A stretch of 64,000 nucleotides of DNA from Salvator merianae (Eukaryota; Chordata; Lepidosauria; Squamata; Teiidae), in NCBI GenBank assembly GCA_003586115.2, contig QVOM02000029.1:28924225-28988224 (forward strand), given 5' to 3'. Made by a program: the position numbers and the translations under genes. How positions within the stretch are numbered: the stretch's first letter is position 1; each line of letters begins with the position of its first letter. The notes beneath the pieces are model-generated. The model saw only the letters and a program-made list of their open reading frames with translations. It searched no databases and had not been told where the DNA came from. Of this stretch, positions 54,154-64,000 are shown piece after piece.

Positions 54154-55510
54154 ACATAAGAACATAAGAGGACCCTTGCTGGATCAGGCCACAGCCCATC
54201 TAGTCCAGCATTCTGTTTCACACAGTGTCCCACCAATTGCTTCTGGGCGTTCTCAAGCAGAATATAAAGGCAAAACCTTCACCTGCTCTTGACTCCCCGC
54301 AAATGGTTTTACAGACATCCTGCCTATCTTTCCAACCTGGAGGCAGTACCTAGGCATCTATTCTAGTAGCCATTGATACACCTGACCTCCATGAATCTGT
54401 CCAGTCCTTTCTTAAAGCTGTCTAGGCTGATGGCTGTCACCACCTCATCTGGTAATAAATTCCATAGACCGATGACCCTCTGGGTGAAAAAATACTTCCC
54501 CTTGTCGGTCCTAACTCTCCTACCCATCAGCTTCAGAGAGTGCCCCCTGGTCCTAGTGTTGTCTGAGAGAGAGAAAAACTTCTTTCTGTCCACTTTATCC
54601 ATACCGTGCATGATTTTATATACTTCAGTCAGGTCTCCTCTTAAACGCTGCTTTTCAAGGCTAAAGAGGCCAAGGCGTTGCAGCCTGATTTCATAAGGAA
54701 GGTGTTCCAGCCCCTTGATCATTCTGGGTGCCCTTTTCTGCACCGTCTCCAGTTCCACAATATCCTTTCTGAGGTGAAGTGACCAGAATTGTACACAATA
54801 TTCCAAGTGTGGCCTCACCATAGATTTGTAAAGAAGTACGATGACACTTGCCGACTTGTTTTCTATTCCCTTCCTTATTACCCCTAGCATTGAATTTGCT
54901 TTTTTCACTGCAGCTGCACACTGGGTTGACACCTTCATTGAGCTGTCTACCAGAATCCCAAGATCCTTTTCCTGGTCTGTCTCAGAAAGTTTGGCCCCTA
55001 TCAGTTTATAGGTGTAATTGGGGTTCTTTGCCCCAATGTGCATCACTTTGCACTTGCTAAGAGTGAAGTGCATTTGCCACTTCGTTGCCCACTCACCCAA
55101 TGTCAAGAGATCCCTTTGGAGCTCTTTACAACCACTTTCAGTTTTTACTACCCTGAACAATTTAGTGTCATCAGCAAACTTTGCTAACTCACTACTTACC
55201 TCTGTGTCAAGATCATTTATGAATAAATTAAAAAGCAGGGGTCCTAATACTGAACCCTGCGGTACCCCACTTTTCACTTCATTCCACTCTGAGAGCTGAC
55301 TATTTATTCCTACTCTCTGTTTTCTGTCCTCAAGCCAGTTACCAATCCAGGACAAGACCTGCCCTCTTATTCCATGACTGCTGAGTTTATTCAGGAGTCT
55401 TTGATGAGGGACTTTGTCAAAAGCCTTCTGAAAGTCCAGACAAACAATATCAAGTGGGTCACCTTTATCCGCATGTTTATTAACACTTCCAAAGAATTCT
55501 AACAAATTTG
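54154..55510 (-). mobile_element. CR1 LINE, best copy in the window
   Basis: The 3' tail (CATAAGAACATAAG) is at 54154-54168, followed by the 3' UTR (CAGCCCATCTAGTCCAGC, GCGTTCTCAAGCAGAA) to 54362 and an intact 380-codon frame. The 5' end is truncated inside the RT fingers/palm region at about 55510, where unrelated L2-like text begins. Low number of disablements suggests a younger insertion than the copies at 4440 and 42445. Confidence 0.9.
54363..55505 (-). pseudogene. CR1 ORF2 C-terminal 380 codons
   Basis: Open throughout. Order: RT motif A with LDFQKAFDKV (residues 23-32), motif B with SGVPQGSVLGPLLF (79-92), the catalytic box FADDTKLF (110-117), then LGILVDSSMKVSTQC, an extended C-terminal region with LEHLPYEIRLQRLGLFSLEKQ-type text and the end VIGLWNLLPDEV...SLDSFKKGLDRFMEV. 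The role of the intact family protein is reverse transcription for retrotransposition. The N-terminal endonuclease and part of the RT are absent, and no valid start or promoter is present, so this copy cannot work on its own. The first Met is simply the first in-frame start after truncation. Confidence 0.85.
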
Positions 55511-55514
55511 TAAG

Positions 55515-55820
55515 GCATGATATATCCCCTGTGCAAACTCACAGAGTAAGTTTCCTGTCCCTTTCCTCATAGAGCTCATCCATCAGAGCGACAAACACAG
55601 ACTCAGTACTATACCTCTTCCTGAAACCAACTGAAATGGGTTCAAAGCACTTCCAGAACTGTTGCATCAGTAGGATTGTTGGCTATATGAGTGGAGGTGC
55701 TTCTTGACAAGACTGGGCCCTCTAAGGTAGCTCTTCAAGGAACACCTTGCCTCAGTAATTCAGCTTCTGGGGCTATAGTCAAAGGCTGCCACTGGCAGAT
55801 CCATCACTGAAGGGGTAACC
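55515..55820 (-). mobile_element. L2-like fragment beside CR1
   Basis: GTTTCCTGTCCCTTTCCTC, CTCATCCATCAGAGCGACAA and GACTCAGTACTATACCTC match the antisense of an L2 RT region as I recall it. Diverged. Confidence 0.4.
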
Positions 55821-56640
55821 TCTTGAGGGTGGAGTGAGGGCAAGGGCCACTCCCCCTGGATTTTGTGGGAGGGGTTTGGGCATTTTAAAATTTGGTTGAT
55901 TATAAGTTGTTTGTTGCTTAATATTAATTTAGATTATTTATCTGCACAGTGTTTTGTCCTGGGGTGGTAAAGAATAATGTGCCGAAATAGGAAAGGAAGG
56001 GGTGGACCTGTTACAGGTAGGCTATCATTGCTGTGGAGATAGGCAGAGAGAGATATGGCAGTGGGAGGCAGAAGAATCCATTTGAGAGAAGGAGTGGCAG
56101 AAGTTTTCTTTCTAAACACATGGAAGATGACAAAGCCACACTATAATGGCCAAAATTAATAGGTCTTCAGTACACTTTGACATGTCTCAAAAACATCTGT
56201 AGTCAATGATGAACTGATGAACAGGAGCTGCACCAGCCCCAAAACTCGTGCACCTGTGCTACCACCCTCTACCTAATCGTTCTTATTATTATAAGAAAAC
56301 AGATTAATACTATAAATAAATAAATAAATCCAGAAGCCAAAAATATTACGCTGTAATAGAAATTATCGTCTTCTCTGTCATTTAGTGAACAAAGAGTATG
56401 GCGCAACATAATTGGACAGTGTTTTTGGTAACAGTTCAGTAATCTTTGTTTTGCTCAAGGGATCTGTTGCAATTAATGGTTTCTTTTCACAAAGAACAGA
56501 TTAACTGGCTTGATGATTAATGCCTCTCATATTTCAAGAGCATTGGGGATGGTAAGAAAAAAACAACAACCTCAGAATAATTTTAAAAGAAATAGTAGAA
56601 CCAATGTGTGTTTGAGCTTGGAGCACTAAACTTGGTAGCT
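55821..56640. other. Unique sequence, no gene seen
   Basis: A short AAAT repeat near 56310-56327. Otherwise nothing. Confidence 0.35.
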
Positions 56641-57107
56641 GGATCAAAAGCAACAAAAATTAACATAGAGGTCTCCACTGAAGCCCCCATAATGTACCAG
56701 TTGGGAGACTAGAAAGGAATTTTGGCAGCTTTCATATAGTCCATTGGACCATATTACCTGGGGCTTGGAAATGCTGGCCCCATGCCTCCTCAGAACCACG
56801 CTAGCCACATAGACCTCACATAAAGCACTTCTTGACATGAAAGCACTGCAGAGTGTACCAACAAGAGACTACTTTAAAGTGATATCTCACATATTTTCAG
56901 GGGTGTCCTGATCGAGGTGCCACCATGCAGACAGGCAGTGGCAGCTGGACCAACTCCACCTGGCACAAGAAGGCCAGTGGCATTTTGCTAGGCTTCAGGG
57001 TTAGCATTGGCATTAGGGTTAGCATTGGGCTCTGAAGCTCACATGAGTTTCGAGGTTGGTGTGAGGGCTGGTCCAGAACAGATCAAGACAAGCTCCTGTT
57101 TGATCCA
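56640..57107 (+). mobile_element. Interspersed repeat family K, copy 2
   Basis: Shares order with 8845-9325 (CTTTAAAGTGATATCTCAC; AGGCAGTGGCAGCTGG; AGTGGCATTTTGCTAGGC; CTCACATGAGTTTCG). It contains GGTTAGCATTGGCATTAGG, a short duplicated phrase. Confidence 0.4.
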
Positions 57108-57536
57108 GGAGCCTGTTTACACTTACCTTCTAGTGAGCATCGGCATGCTCTCTAAAGAAGTGCTTCCACATTCCATGGAGACCCTAGGAATCAGGAGCGG
57201 CTGCAGCCACTCCCGATCACTACTAGCTGTGGAGTGCAAAATTCTGCTCCACAGCTGTACCAGGAACAGCTGGACTGCTACCACTACACAGCATTCACAC
57301 CTACTTCCTGATGCAAATGCTGCAGGCTGCAGCACAGCACAGCTGCACAGTCATGTGTTGCATCCCTGATCATCATGGCAGTGGTCGGATGTTTCACTGA
57401 CTGCTATCATGGCAGGAAAGCCTGTTTTGGGATTGTTCCAGCTCCTGCAGTGCAGATGGCTGCCGCACAGCAGGGACTGTTCCACCTTGGAATGTTCAGA
57501 ATGCAACATTCCAAGATGGAAAGTGTGAAAAGGCCC
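57108..57536 (-). mobile_element. MITE family D, copy 5
   Basis: Reversed D: left GGAGCCTGTTTACACTTACC, AATCAGGAGCGGCTGCAGCC, TACCAGGAACAGCTGGACTG, CATGGCAGTGGTCGG, TGGAATGTTCAGAATGCAAC and right GTGTGAAAAGGCCCC. The paired AATGTT/AACATT phrases are the family D subterminal pair. Confidence 0.65.
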
Positions 57537-57537
57537 C

Positions 57538-58380
57538 AGGTCTGCAGATTTAGACCTGCACATGTAAGCATGTGGCATGTTCTCAAATGTATCTAAGGTC
57601 TCTAAAACAATGTCATTATAAAGAGTTGTCATCAATCTACAATCAAGTAGATTCTATGAAATTTGCTTATGAAGCAAATGCACTGATGAAACATGCTGAG
57701 GTTTTATTTACAGGACTCTCAACTACAATTTATTTGATGCTTATTAAAGTAAGACTCCCAGAAGTCAGAGAAAGAAGTGGGAGAAGAAACTCATAGGTCT
57801 CTAATAACACCATTATATGCTTTATTTATTAAGTGTGGCCAGAGTTAATTGTGTCTGGACGGGATTAGGAGTTTCCTGCATGTGCTGTTCTTATCTAAGA
57901 GATTTCCAGTCTGCATTTGTTGTGATGCCAAAGGATTAGCCTTGCTATCAGAACTTGTGCACTGTACCCATTTTTTATAGTAGAAAAGCATGCAAATAGC
58001 CACATTGACTTCTTTGCTACTTCAGCAAGGCCCACCTCCACCCCGTGTTCTAGGGAAGGGCAGAGAATATCTGTGCAATGCTAACCACATAAGTTAAGAC
58101 CAGGTGCTGGGACAGACATTTAGGGAGCTTCTATACCACACACCTTTAGCAGTTCTGGCTGGAAACAGGATGGGGCGAGGTGGAGCATGCTGACAGCCAC
58201 CCACATTGCTGCAACCCCATCCCAGCCTCTCTTCAGAGCAGGGGAAGGAAATTCCTTCCAGTCCAAAATTGCAGGCAGGGGGAATTCTGAAAGTGCGTCT
58301 GGAAATGGCACCACTAGTGACAACCCTGGGATCTCTTAAGCACCTTTACATGATTCACAAGGCAGTGAAGTGCATTTATG
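57538..58380. other. Unassigned sequence
   Basis: No gene. 58120-58330 may be a diverged MITE (TAGGGAGCTTCTATACCAC). The frames here show no domain. Confidence 0.3.
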
Positions 58381-59110
58381 TGGTGCGGGGAACTCACCTC
58401 TTTTCTGAAGCATGGCTGCCACCATTATAATCGCCTCTGTGGGCAGATTGCAGGACACATGCCCAAGCACACCGATGTTCATTACTGCGACAGTACAGAG
58501 GCCCCGCGAACAGCAATCATGCGCTTTCCGTGGGTTACCAATACCTGCCTTTACAGCCAGTGGTTGCTGCTGCTGCAGATCATGTTGGGAAGGAATAACT
58601 TCTTTCTAATTCAGAGCCCTTTAAAACTTGTCACCCTTGATGACCCCCAATTTACCTGTTTTCTCACCTTCGGCATGCTGAATGCTGATAGCCCAATGGG
58701 ATTCAAGCTGTCAGGTCATCATAGTCTGTCTCCCCCCCCCCCCCCCCCGCGAAAGCTTGTTGCAGGTTGGCTGTGTCATTTTTCTGTCTGCATTATTGTG
58801 GCGTTTTGCGAGTGGCATTGCTGCCATCTGTGCCAGGGTGCCTCTGTAGCTGATTCAGCTGTCCTTATAATTTACATGAAATAGCAGTGCAGATGATATT
58901 TATAGAGCTCCGTCCTGCAAGTTTTGCTCAGTCATCATCAATAGGAAGGAAAGGGTGGCTGCTGGAGGAAGGGGGAGTGACGGCTGAGGAGCACAAAATG
59001 AGGCTAGTTGGCCTGTGTTTATGCAATCACTGCTGCCGGTGGGAACAAGAACAATTCCAAGGGGGTTGAGCACAACCAACAGATGTGACTTTTCACTTCC
59101 CAAGGACATC
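58381..59110. other. CpG-containing unique stretch, candidate regulatory
   Basis: 58381-58884 keeps one open plus frame of 168 codons, but it reads through a poly-C run (58733-58748) and shows no domain. 58840-59080 has no repeat text and carries a group of factor-like sites: TGCTCAGTCATCATC (AP-1/MAF-like), TTATGCAATCA (C/EBP-like) and AACAATTCC (SOX-like). These are motif resemblances only. Confidence 0.25.
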
Positions 59111-59230
59111 AATATATATTTTGCTTGACAGGTCTGTGCTTTGTCCTAGCAAATGTGCTGTTTCGCTTCCAGAGTCCCATCTTCATCGTACAAAAACAAA
59201 ACAAAAAAACTGGAAGGCTTTCTTGGTGGG

Positions 59231-59375
59231 TAGGGTTACCATGTGGAAAAGACTTCCTGCACCTTTAACAGTGGTACAAAAGGGGAAATTTCAGCAGGTG
59301 GTGCCTAGAAAGTCCCTCTTCTATACAGTTGTTAAAGGTGCAGAAACTCTGTCCTTTTTGCATATGGTAACCTTA
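59231..59375. mobile_element. 145-bp hAT-like foldback MITE
   Basis: Ends TAGGGTTACCATGTGGAAAA and CATATGGTAACCTTA; inner arms CTGCACCTTTAACAG and TGTTAAAGGTGCAG pair. The flanks TTGGTGGG (59223-59230) and TTGGTAGG (59376-59383) agree at seven of eight bases. Confidence 0.8.
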
Positions 59376-59479
59376 TTGGTAGGAGGCTGGGGAGAGGGGA
59401 AGTCTTACCTTCAAGGAAGTGGGAAACGTATCAGTCTGGGTAGTAGAATCAGCAACCCTTGGCTTCAGCAGTGAAGTGA

Positions 59480-59520
59480 GGAGATGGCGATGGCGATGGG
59501 CAGATGGGCAGATGGCAGAT
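59480..59520. repeat. Short GATGGC/GATGGGCA tandem repeats
   Basis: GGAGATGGCGATGGCGATGG followed by GCAGATGGGCAGATGGCAG. Small local duplication. Confidence 0.7.
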
Positions 59521-59751
59521 CAAAGTGCAGTTTGGCCCAACCAAAGGCAAGGGACCAATTGTTGCTCCTCCACACAAGCTGGTCCTTTCCCCTATTCTTG
59601 CTTAGAATCTTTTATGTTCTTTGCTGCTGAAATAATCTTCCAGGTGGATTATGTTGCCGCATTGCCCCACAGTGCCTTGGTTGGAACAGCAAACTGCCAT
59701 GGTATGGGATGTTCTTTTCCAACGTGGAGCCCTCCAGATTTTTATGGGACC

Positions 59752-59840
59752 CAGGGCCTGCTATAGTCTGTATTAGCATGCAGACAGCAGGCCCTATTCC
59801 AGGATATAATCTGGAATAAGGCCCAGTGAAGAAGCGGCCT
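59752..59840. mobile_element. MITE family C right-half fragment
   Basis: GGGCCTGCTATAGTCTG, CAGACAGCAGGCCC, GGATATAATCTGGAATAAGG and AGTGAAGAAGCGGCC. Confidence 0.55.
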
Positions 59841-60528
59841 TTGGTTCTTAGTTCCTGATTTTCTTTCCCTAGCCATCCAACTCAGGAACCACAGTATTGC
59901 ACATTGTAGAGTTTGGTGGGGCTATGTTGTACAATTTTTTTTATTACACTAACCTCTACTTTAACACATTCAGCTATTCCTTAATATGCAGATCCACTAT
60001 TAAATGGTTTCAGGTGACCATCAGGTGGACTTGGGTGAGTTTCAAGGCTAGTGATTCCATTTGAAAGTGCAAAAGCGCCTGACTAGCGAGTGGAAAGGAA
60101 CGTGCAAACAGGCCCTTTGTTCCAGAAGTGTATCCTTTTGCAGCTCCAGCTGTCTGGAGGATGCTAGGGTGATGGGGACAAATTCAGAAAAAATGGAGGA
60201 GAGAAGAAGGAGGTTTAGAGTCCTCTTGGCACAGAGATGCTTACTTGCAAATTAGAAGGATTAGGGGTCTGGGTCAGGCAAGGGTCACCCAATGTACAAG
60301 TGGGGCAGTTGGACTTTAGCAAATGGGAATAGCTGTGTGACTAGACAGCTGATCAGGAAGATTTGGTCAGCCTGAAATGACAGCACAATAGATGTATCAT
60401 GACAAAAGACATGCTTTCAGTGGGTATCTTTAACTGTTGCCTTCTGGCAAAGCTGCTATTCATGGACAATAGGCACTAAGTACTGATTTCCCTGTCATAC
60501 TTAGAACTAAGTGTTGGTTTATGCTTTA
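59841..60528. other. Unassigned plus MITE B fragment
   Basis: 60005-60116 is the end of a reversed family B copy (GGTGACCATCAGGTGGAC, CTAGCGAGTGG, GTGCAAACAGGCCC). The rest has no recognised feature. Confidence 0.4.
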
Positions 60529-60642
60529 GGCCAGGATTATCAAGCTATGATCTTCTAGAAGTTGCTGTACTACAATTCCCAGCCGCAAATGATGCAAATT
60601 GTAGTTCAGAAACATCTGAAGGCCTCCAGCTAGACTACTGTG
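60529..60642. mobile_element. Foldback MITE of the ACTACAATTCCCA type
   Basis: GCTATGATCTTCTAGAAGTT, CTGTACTACAATTCCCAGCC then AAATTGTAGTTCAGAAACATC and GAAGGCCTCCAGC: a short inverted pair (CTACAATT/AATTGTAG) within a family widespread in reptile genomes as I remember it. Confidence 0.55.
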
Positions 60643-60932
60643 CTTCAGGTGAATCTCGGGGGGATTCTACACAAGGATGGCATCCAACCACTGCCTCCAG
60701 GAAGCTTAAAGCCCTCTATGGCTGCCTCCAGATGGCAAGAGACAAAGTGTGTTCTAAATAAGACTCTTGACACCCCCAACCAGACACAAAGAGCTCTCCT
60801 GAGCTTACCTTCATGTCTGGCAAGCAGCCTTTGTGATGGACATGGCTGGAGCTACTGAAAGCCAGCCAAGTGTCCTTCAACTTACTTTTGATGTTTTTTC
60901 ATGCACCTGACTGGTTTCCGGTAGCTCAAATT

Positions 60933-61224
60933 GGGCCTGTTGCTAAAGCTGCCGACAGACATCAAGGTAAGCACTGCACTCTGCGGCATGGCTGCAACTG
61001 ATGCTGCACAGTTGTGCTGCATCCCCAGTTGCCATGGCAGCAGCTGGAAATTTCCCTGGCCGCTGTCATGGCATGGGCTGCCAGCATTCACGCTGTGAAT
61101 GCTAGAAGCCCATTGCCAGAATGTTCCAGCCCTCACGGGGTGAATGGCTATCGCACTGTGGGGTCTGTTCCACCATGGAATGTTTGCTGGTGAACATTCC
61201 ATGGTGGAAAGTGCAAAAAGGCTC
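60933..61224 (-). mobile_element. MITE family D, copy 6 (shortened)
   Basis: Left GGGCCTGTTGCTAAAGC, CAGTTGCCATGGCAGCAGC, TGCCAGCATTCACGCTGTG and subterminal CCATGGAATGTTTGCTGG/GAACATTCCATGG; right GTGCAAAAAGGCTC. Shorter than other D copies on the left side. Confidence 0.6.
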
Positions 61225-61449
61225 AGAATACAGAATGCAGATTAATAAGCAGCTAGATAGCAAACAGAAAAAGGCTAGGAGTGCCCCATCCTTTTTATTT
61301 GCATTTGTCTGTTGTATAACGTAAGGGCTCTGTTTCTGGAAACCACTGTGTTACACAGATAACTTTAATGGAAGGTGGCATGTTTTTCTCTTCTTCTAAT
61401 TGCTAATTTCCAATTACTAGCAAAGACTTCTGTAAAGTGATATCACATG

Positions 61450-61629
61450 GGCCCTTTCTGCACTTGGCTTTATTCTGGACTATATCCCAGAATAGGAATC
61501 TGCTATTCACATCCTAGTGCAGATTATAGCAGGCCCCAAGTGGGACCTGCCATAGTTCATGGTATCATGCAGATGGCAGATCCCTATTCCAAGATATAAT
61601 CTGGAATAAGGCCAAGTGCAGAAAGGGCC
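61450..61629. mobile_element. MITE family C, copy 5
   Basis: Ends GGCCCTTTCTGCACTTGGC and GCCAAGTGCAGAAAGGGCC, the most perfect TIR of family C here (19 bp); 180 bp. Confidence 0.75.
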
Positions 61630-61977
61630 AAAGTGCTGTTTCATGTTCTACAAGGGAAGTTATACACAGCAAATATATGATGGATTCAGAAGTCAGTCCT
61701 TTGGTCTTTCAGTCATACCTACTTTCTTTCCAAAGAGTTTATGGTAGTAAATACTATTCTTATGACAACCCTGTAGACTGACCCAATTAGTCACTTGTAA
61801 TTACATCCAGCTTTTCTTTCACAGAGCTCAAGGCAGGGGACATATCCTCACCATTGTCATAAACTTATAAGCTGGCTGACATCAGGCTGAAGGGAACAGA
61901 TGTGCCTGAAGGGAATAGACTTGGGGAAAACTGCAGACAATCTATTGTGAGAAGCGAAACACTTGGAGAGTATCATA

Positions 61978-62403
61978 GGTCCTTTTTGCACTCAACACTA
62001 GTAAGCATCAGAAACACGAGTCAAGTGCTTTCATGTTTCATGAAGGCCCTGGCAACTGGGAGCATACTATGGGTGTTCCCAATCGCTACCTGCTGTAGTG
62101 CACAAAATCATGCTCCAAAGCTGAATCTGGAGCAACTGGACTGCTCCCAGTACACTGCATTTGCACCCACTTTCAGGGGCAAACGCAGAGTGGCGCAGCA
62201 TTGCCAGTCACCATGTCAGTGGCCAGAAGTTTCCTGGCCACTGTCATAGCACAGGACACCAGCAGGACACCAGCATTTGCATTACGAATGCTGGTATCCT
62301 GCTGCCAGTCTATTCTAAGGCCTCACAGTACAGATGGTCACCGTGCTGTGAGGTCTGATCCACCTTAGAACAAGAAAACATGGTGAAAAGTGCAAACAGG
62401 CTC
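61978..62403 (+). mobile_element. MITE family D, copy 7
   Basis: Ends GGTCCTTTTTGCACTCAAC and GTGCAAACAGGCTC; D body with AACTGGGAGCATACTATGGG, ATCTGGAGCAACTGGACTGC, TGTCAGTGGCCAGAAG and CACAGTACAGATGGTCACC. Confidence 0.6.
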
Positions 62404-63190
62404 ACAGATGGGCAGAGCAATCAACCTGGCCAAAGCTAAAGAAAGATGCAAGGAGGAAAGGACTTTGATGCATCCCTCCTTGGTCCCTTTCTGAATGTTT
62501 ATCAGCAATCGCACAGCAAAGGCAGGGAAGAAATAAAAGCAAGAAGACTTGAAGAAAAAGATTGAAGACCATCTTTCATCTTGTGGCACACAGGGGTCTT
62601 GCCAACCACAGTATACCTGTTCAATGATATTGCAGGGTAAGTATGGTAGTGTGAACGGCTAATTATTGACCTCCAGAGTTTTCTGTTTATGTCAATTTTG
62701 AGCTCAGTTAATAAAGAAATGCACCAGTCCCCATTTGTCTATCTCATACTATATGGATTTTCACTTATAAGGTCTGTGCTTTTATTGTTTTGGGTCCTGA
62801 AATGTGGAAGACATCTACTCCAGTTTGTATGAGCATCAATTTTCAATTTAATCTTTAAAGAAATCATTGACTTTTATTTTGTTTTATATATGCTATTAAT
62901 TGTTACCCATTCTACAATTTATTTTTATTTTTTTGCCAGATAACCTTTTCCTTATGGTATTTGGTATTAGGCTGATTTTGGAATGAGTTATATCTTTTCC
63001 TGTTTACACTAATGGAAAAACTTCTTTATATAAAAACCTTCTTATATAGATTTTTGCTATAAGGTCAATTTTCAGGAAGCAATGTGGTATGGATAAAGGG
63101 GGAAGGGTGTACTCTCAGTTCTGTCTGCAACTCTTAGGTTCTGCTTGTGTTTACTTTCACTCAGTGCTCAGTTTATAACAACAGCAAGCC
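62404..63190. other. AT-rich unique sequence, no gene seen
   Basis: Nothing recognised. Several AT-rich phrases near 62700-63070 may be old LINE 3' sequence. Confidence 0.3.
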
Positions 63191-63374
63191 AACATTTCAC
63201 AATGGAACAGACCTTGCAGTAGGGCAACCATTCATACTCTGCTGGGATGTTCCAGGCCTCAATCTTGCCATGGTGACCGGGATCACAGCTGTGCCACACA
63301 GTGTTCACACCTGGAAGAAGGTGCAAACACTGTGTATCAGGAGCAGTCCAGCTGCGAAAAGTGTGAAAAGGCCC
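63191..63374 (+). mobile_element. MITE family D fragment
   Basis: ACAATGGAACAGACCTTGC, GGGATGTTCCAGGCCTC, GTTCACACCTGGAAGAAGG, GGAGCAGTCCAGCTGC and right terminus GTGTGAAAAGGCCC. Shortened internally. Confidence 0.5.
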
Positions 63375-63884
63375 TATGATGCAATTGGGCCAGTAGGTCA
63401 GCTGTAGTGGCCACCAGACATAATTTGGTTAATTGGCTGCTGGCAAGAAGCCAGTCTCACCCAAAGGTAGGTATGCTCCCATAACTGAAATAAATTAAAC
63501 GAAGGGGCTCCATTATTGCCTTGGATGTAAACCTGGGCATCTTTGGTTTAACCTGCTGTTCATTACATTCACTCTCCACTTGCAACTGTTCCTTAGGGTT
63601 CTTCATTAAATGGACTGTCAAAATACGTGCCTACTGCAAGGATGGTAACTCACCACCACTCTTATTACATCATTTACTTCTATCCCACATTACAGCCCTT
63701 AGAGACTTTCAAATGCATCTTAAAAGATTCTCTGAGTAAATATCGTATTCAAGTCTAATACCAAGAACAAAAATCATATGACATCAGGATTGCTCACTCT
63801 TTGTTCTCATGGTTAATTGATGCTGGAATTGGCTTTTGACTTCTTAGATAGCAAAGCCTACTGAGACAACAGAAGTGGTCCTGA
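63375..63884. other. Unassigned sequence
   Basis: The plus frame 63521-63739 has no domain; its end may be LINE-derived. Confidence 0.3.
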
Positions 63885-64000
63885 ACAATCGAGAGCAGGT
63901 GAAGGTTTTGCCTTCATTTTCTGCTTGAGAATGCCAAGAAGCGATTGGTGACCCATTGTGTGAGACGGGATGCTGGACTAGATGGGGCATGACCTGATCC
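63885..64000 (+). mobile_element. CR1 3' UTR, cut by window end
   Basis: GAGAGCAGGTGAAGGTTTTGC, TTCTGCTTGAGAATGCC, CATTGTGTGAGACGGGATG and CTGGACTAGATGGGGC are CR1 3' UTR text in the order of 18240-18350. The tail lies outside the window. Confidence 0.8.

Noticed and set aside
58378..58884. 168-codon plus frame
   Set aside because: It reads through a poly-C run giving a polyproline and has no recognisable domain or splice context.
1..64000. CRISPR arrays, bacterial operons, integrated viral genes
   Set aside because: The sequence is vertebrate in character. No spaced direct-repeat array, no ribosome-binding-site-led genes, and no LTR pair or clear viral gene was seen.

Overview
This window reads as intergenic or deep-intronic DNA of a vertebrate, most likely a squamate reptile. 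No complete host gene is visible. The organism call rests on the repeat mix: several CR1-type LINE copies with the (TTCTTATG)n-style 3' tail typical of lizard and snake CR1, L2-like LINE pieces, MIR-like tRNA SINEs, and a very high load of small non-autonomous DNA transposons (MITEs). Codon-scale open frames are short and scattered, and most lie inside repeats. The only coding-like sequences I can support are a 380-codon CR1 reverse-transcriptase frame on the minus strand at 54363-55505, a second LINE-lineage frame at 37797-38258, and a possible single host exon at 48127-48266 with plausible splice sites on both sides.

Layout. 1-1025: a TAA-flanked MITE followed by another MITE. 1500-2115: L2 fragment. 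2660-3593: two MITEs. 4440-7160: a minus-strand CR1 split by a 1 kb composite insertion and a second insertion. 8441-8528: TTCC microsatellite. 10155-11355: a 1.2 kb GC/CpG-rich element with 3-bp flanking repeats, a promoter-like motif cluster and a 110-bp-armed hairpin. 11352-11431: a perfect 2 x 40 bp tandem duplication. 12420-16371: more MITEs, some nested. 17960-18375: plus-strand CR1 3' end. 19780-21340: AT-rich, no recognised repeats. 21614-23740: a large MITE, a SINE and an AT-rich hAT MITE. 24180-25520: L2. 25669-32013: MITEs, a MITE split by CR1, a near-perfect 141-bp palindrome, a MIR-like SINE and a nested MITE pair. 33491-37178: MITEs. 37797-38258: LINE frame. 39540-40100: unique sequence that looks constrained. 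40528-45420: MITEs, an assembly gap (41558-41780) and a CR1 copy interrupted by a MITE. 47548-48266: MITE abutting the candidate exon. 52842-52927: an 86-bp hAT hairpin with a perfect 8-bp target duplication. 54154-55510: best CR1 copy. 56640-63374: more MITEs. 63885-64000: a CR1 tail running off the edge.

The unifying feature is a set of structurally different MITE families (here named A-type letters B to K for bookkeeping only) that share nearly the same terminus, GGGCC(T/A)TTTCTGCACTTA or its relative GGGCCTGTTTGCACTTA. Where both edges can be read, many carry 3-bp direct repeats (TAA, TTA, CTA, ATT, AAT, AGT), which fits a PIF/Harbinger-like transposase acting in trans better than hAT. 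A smaller second set (23422, 52842, 59231) has 8-bp duplications and TAGGG or CAGTGG termini and fits hAT. No transposase gene for either set is present in the window. All family calls were made by eye from memory of repeat structure, without alignment or database search.
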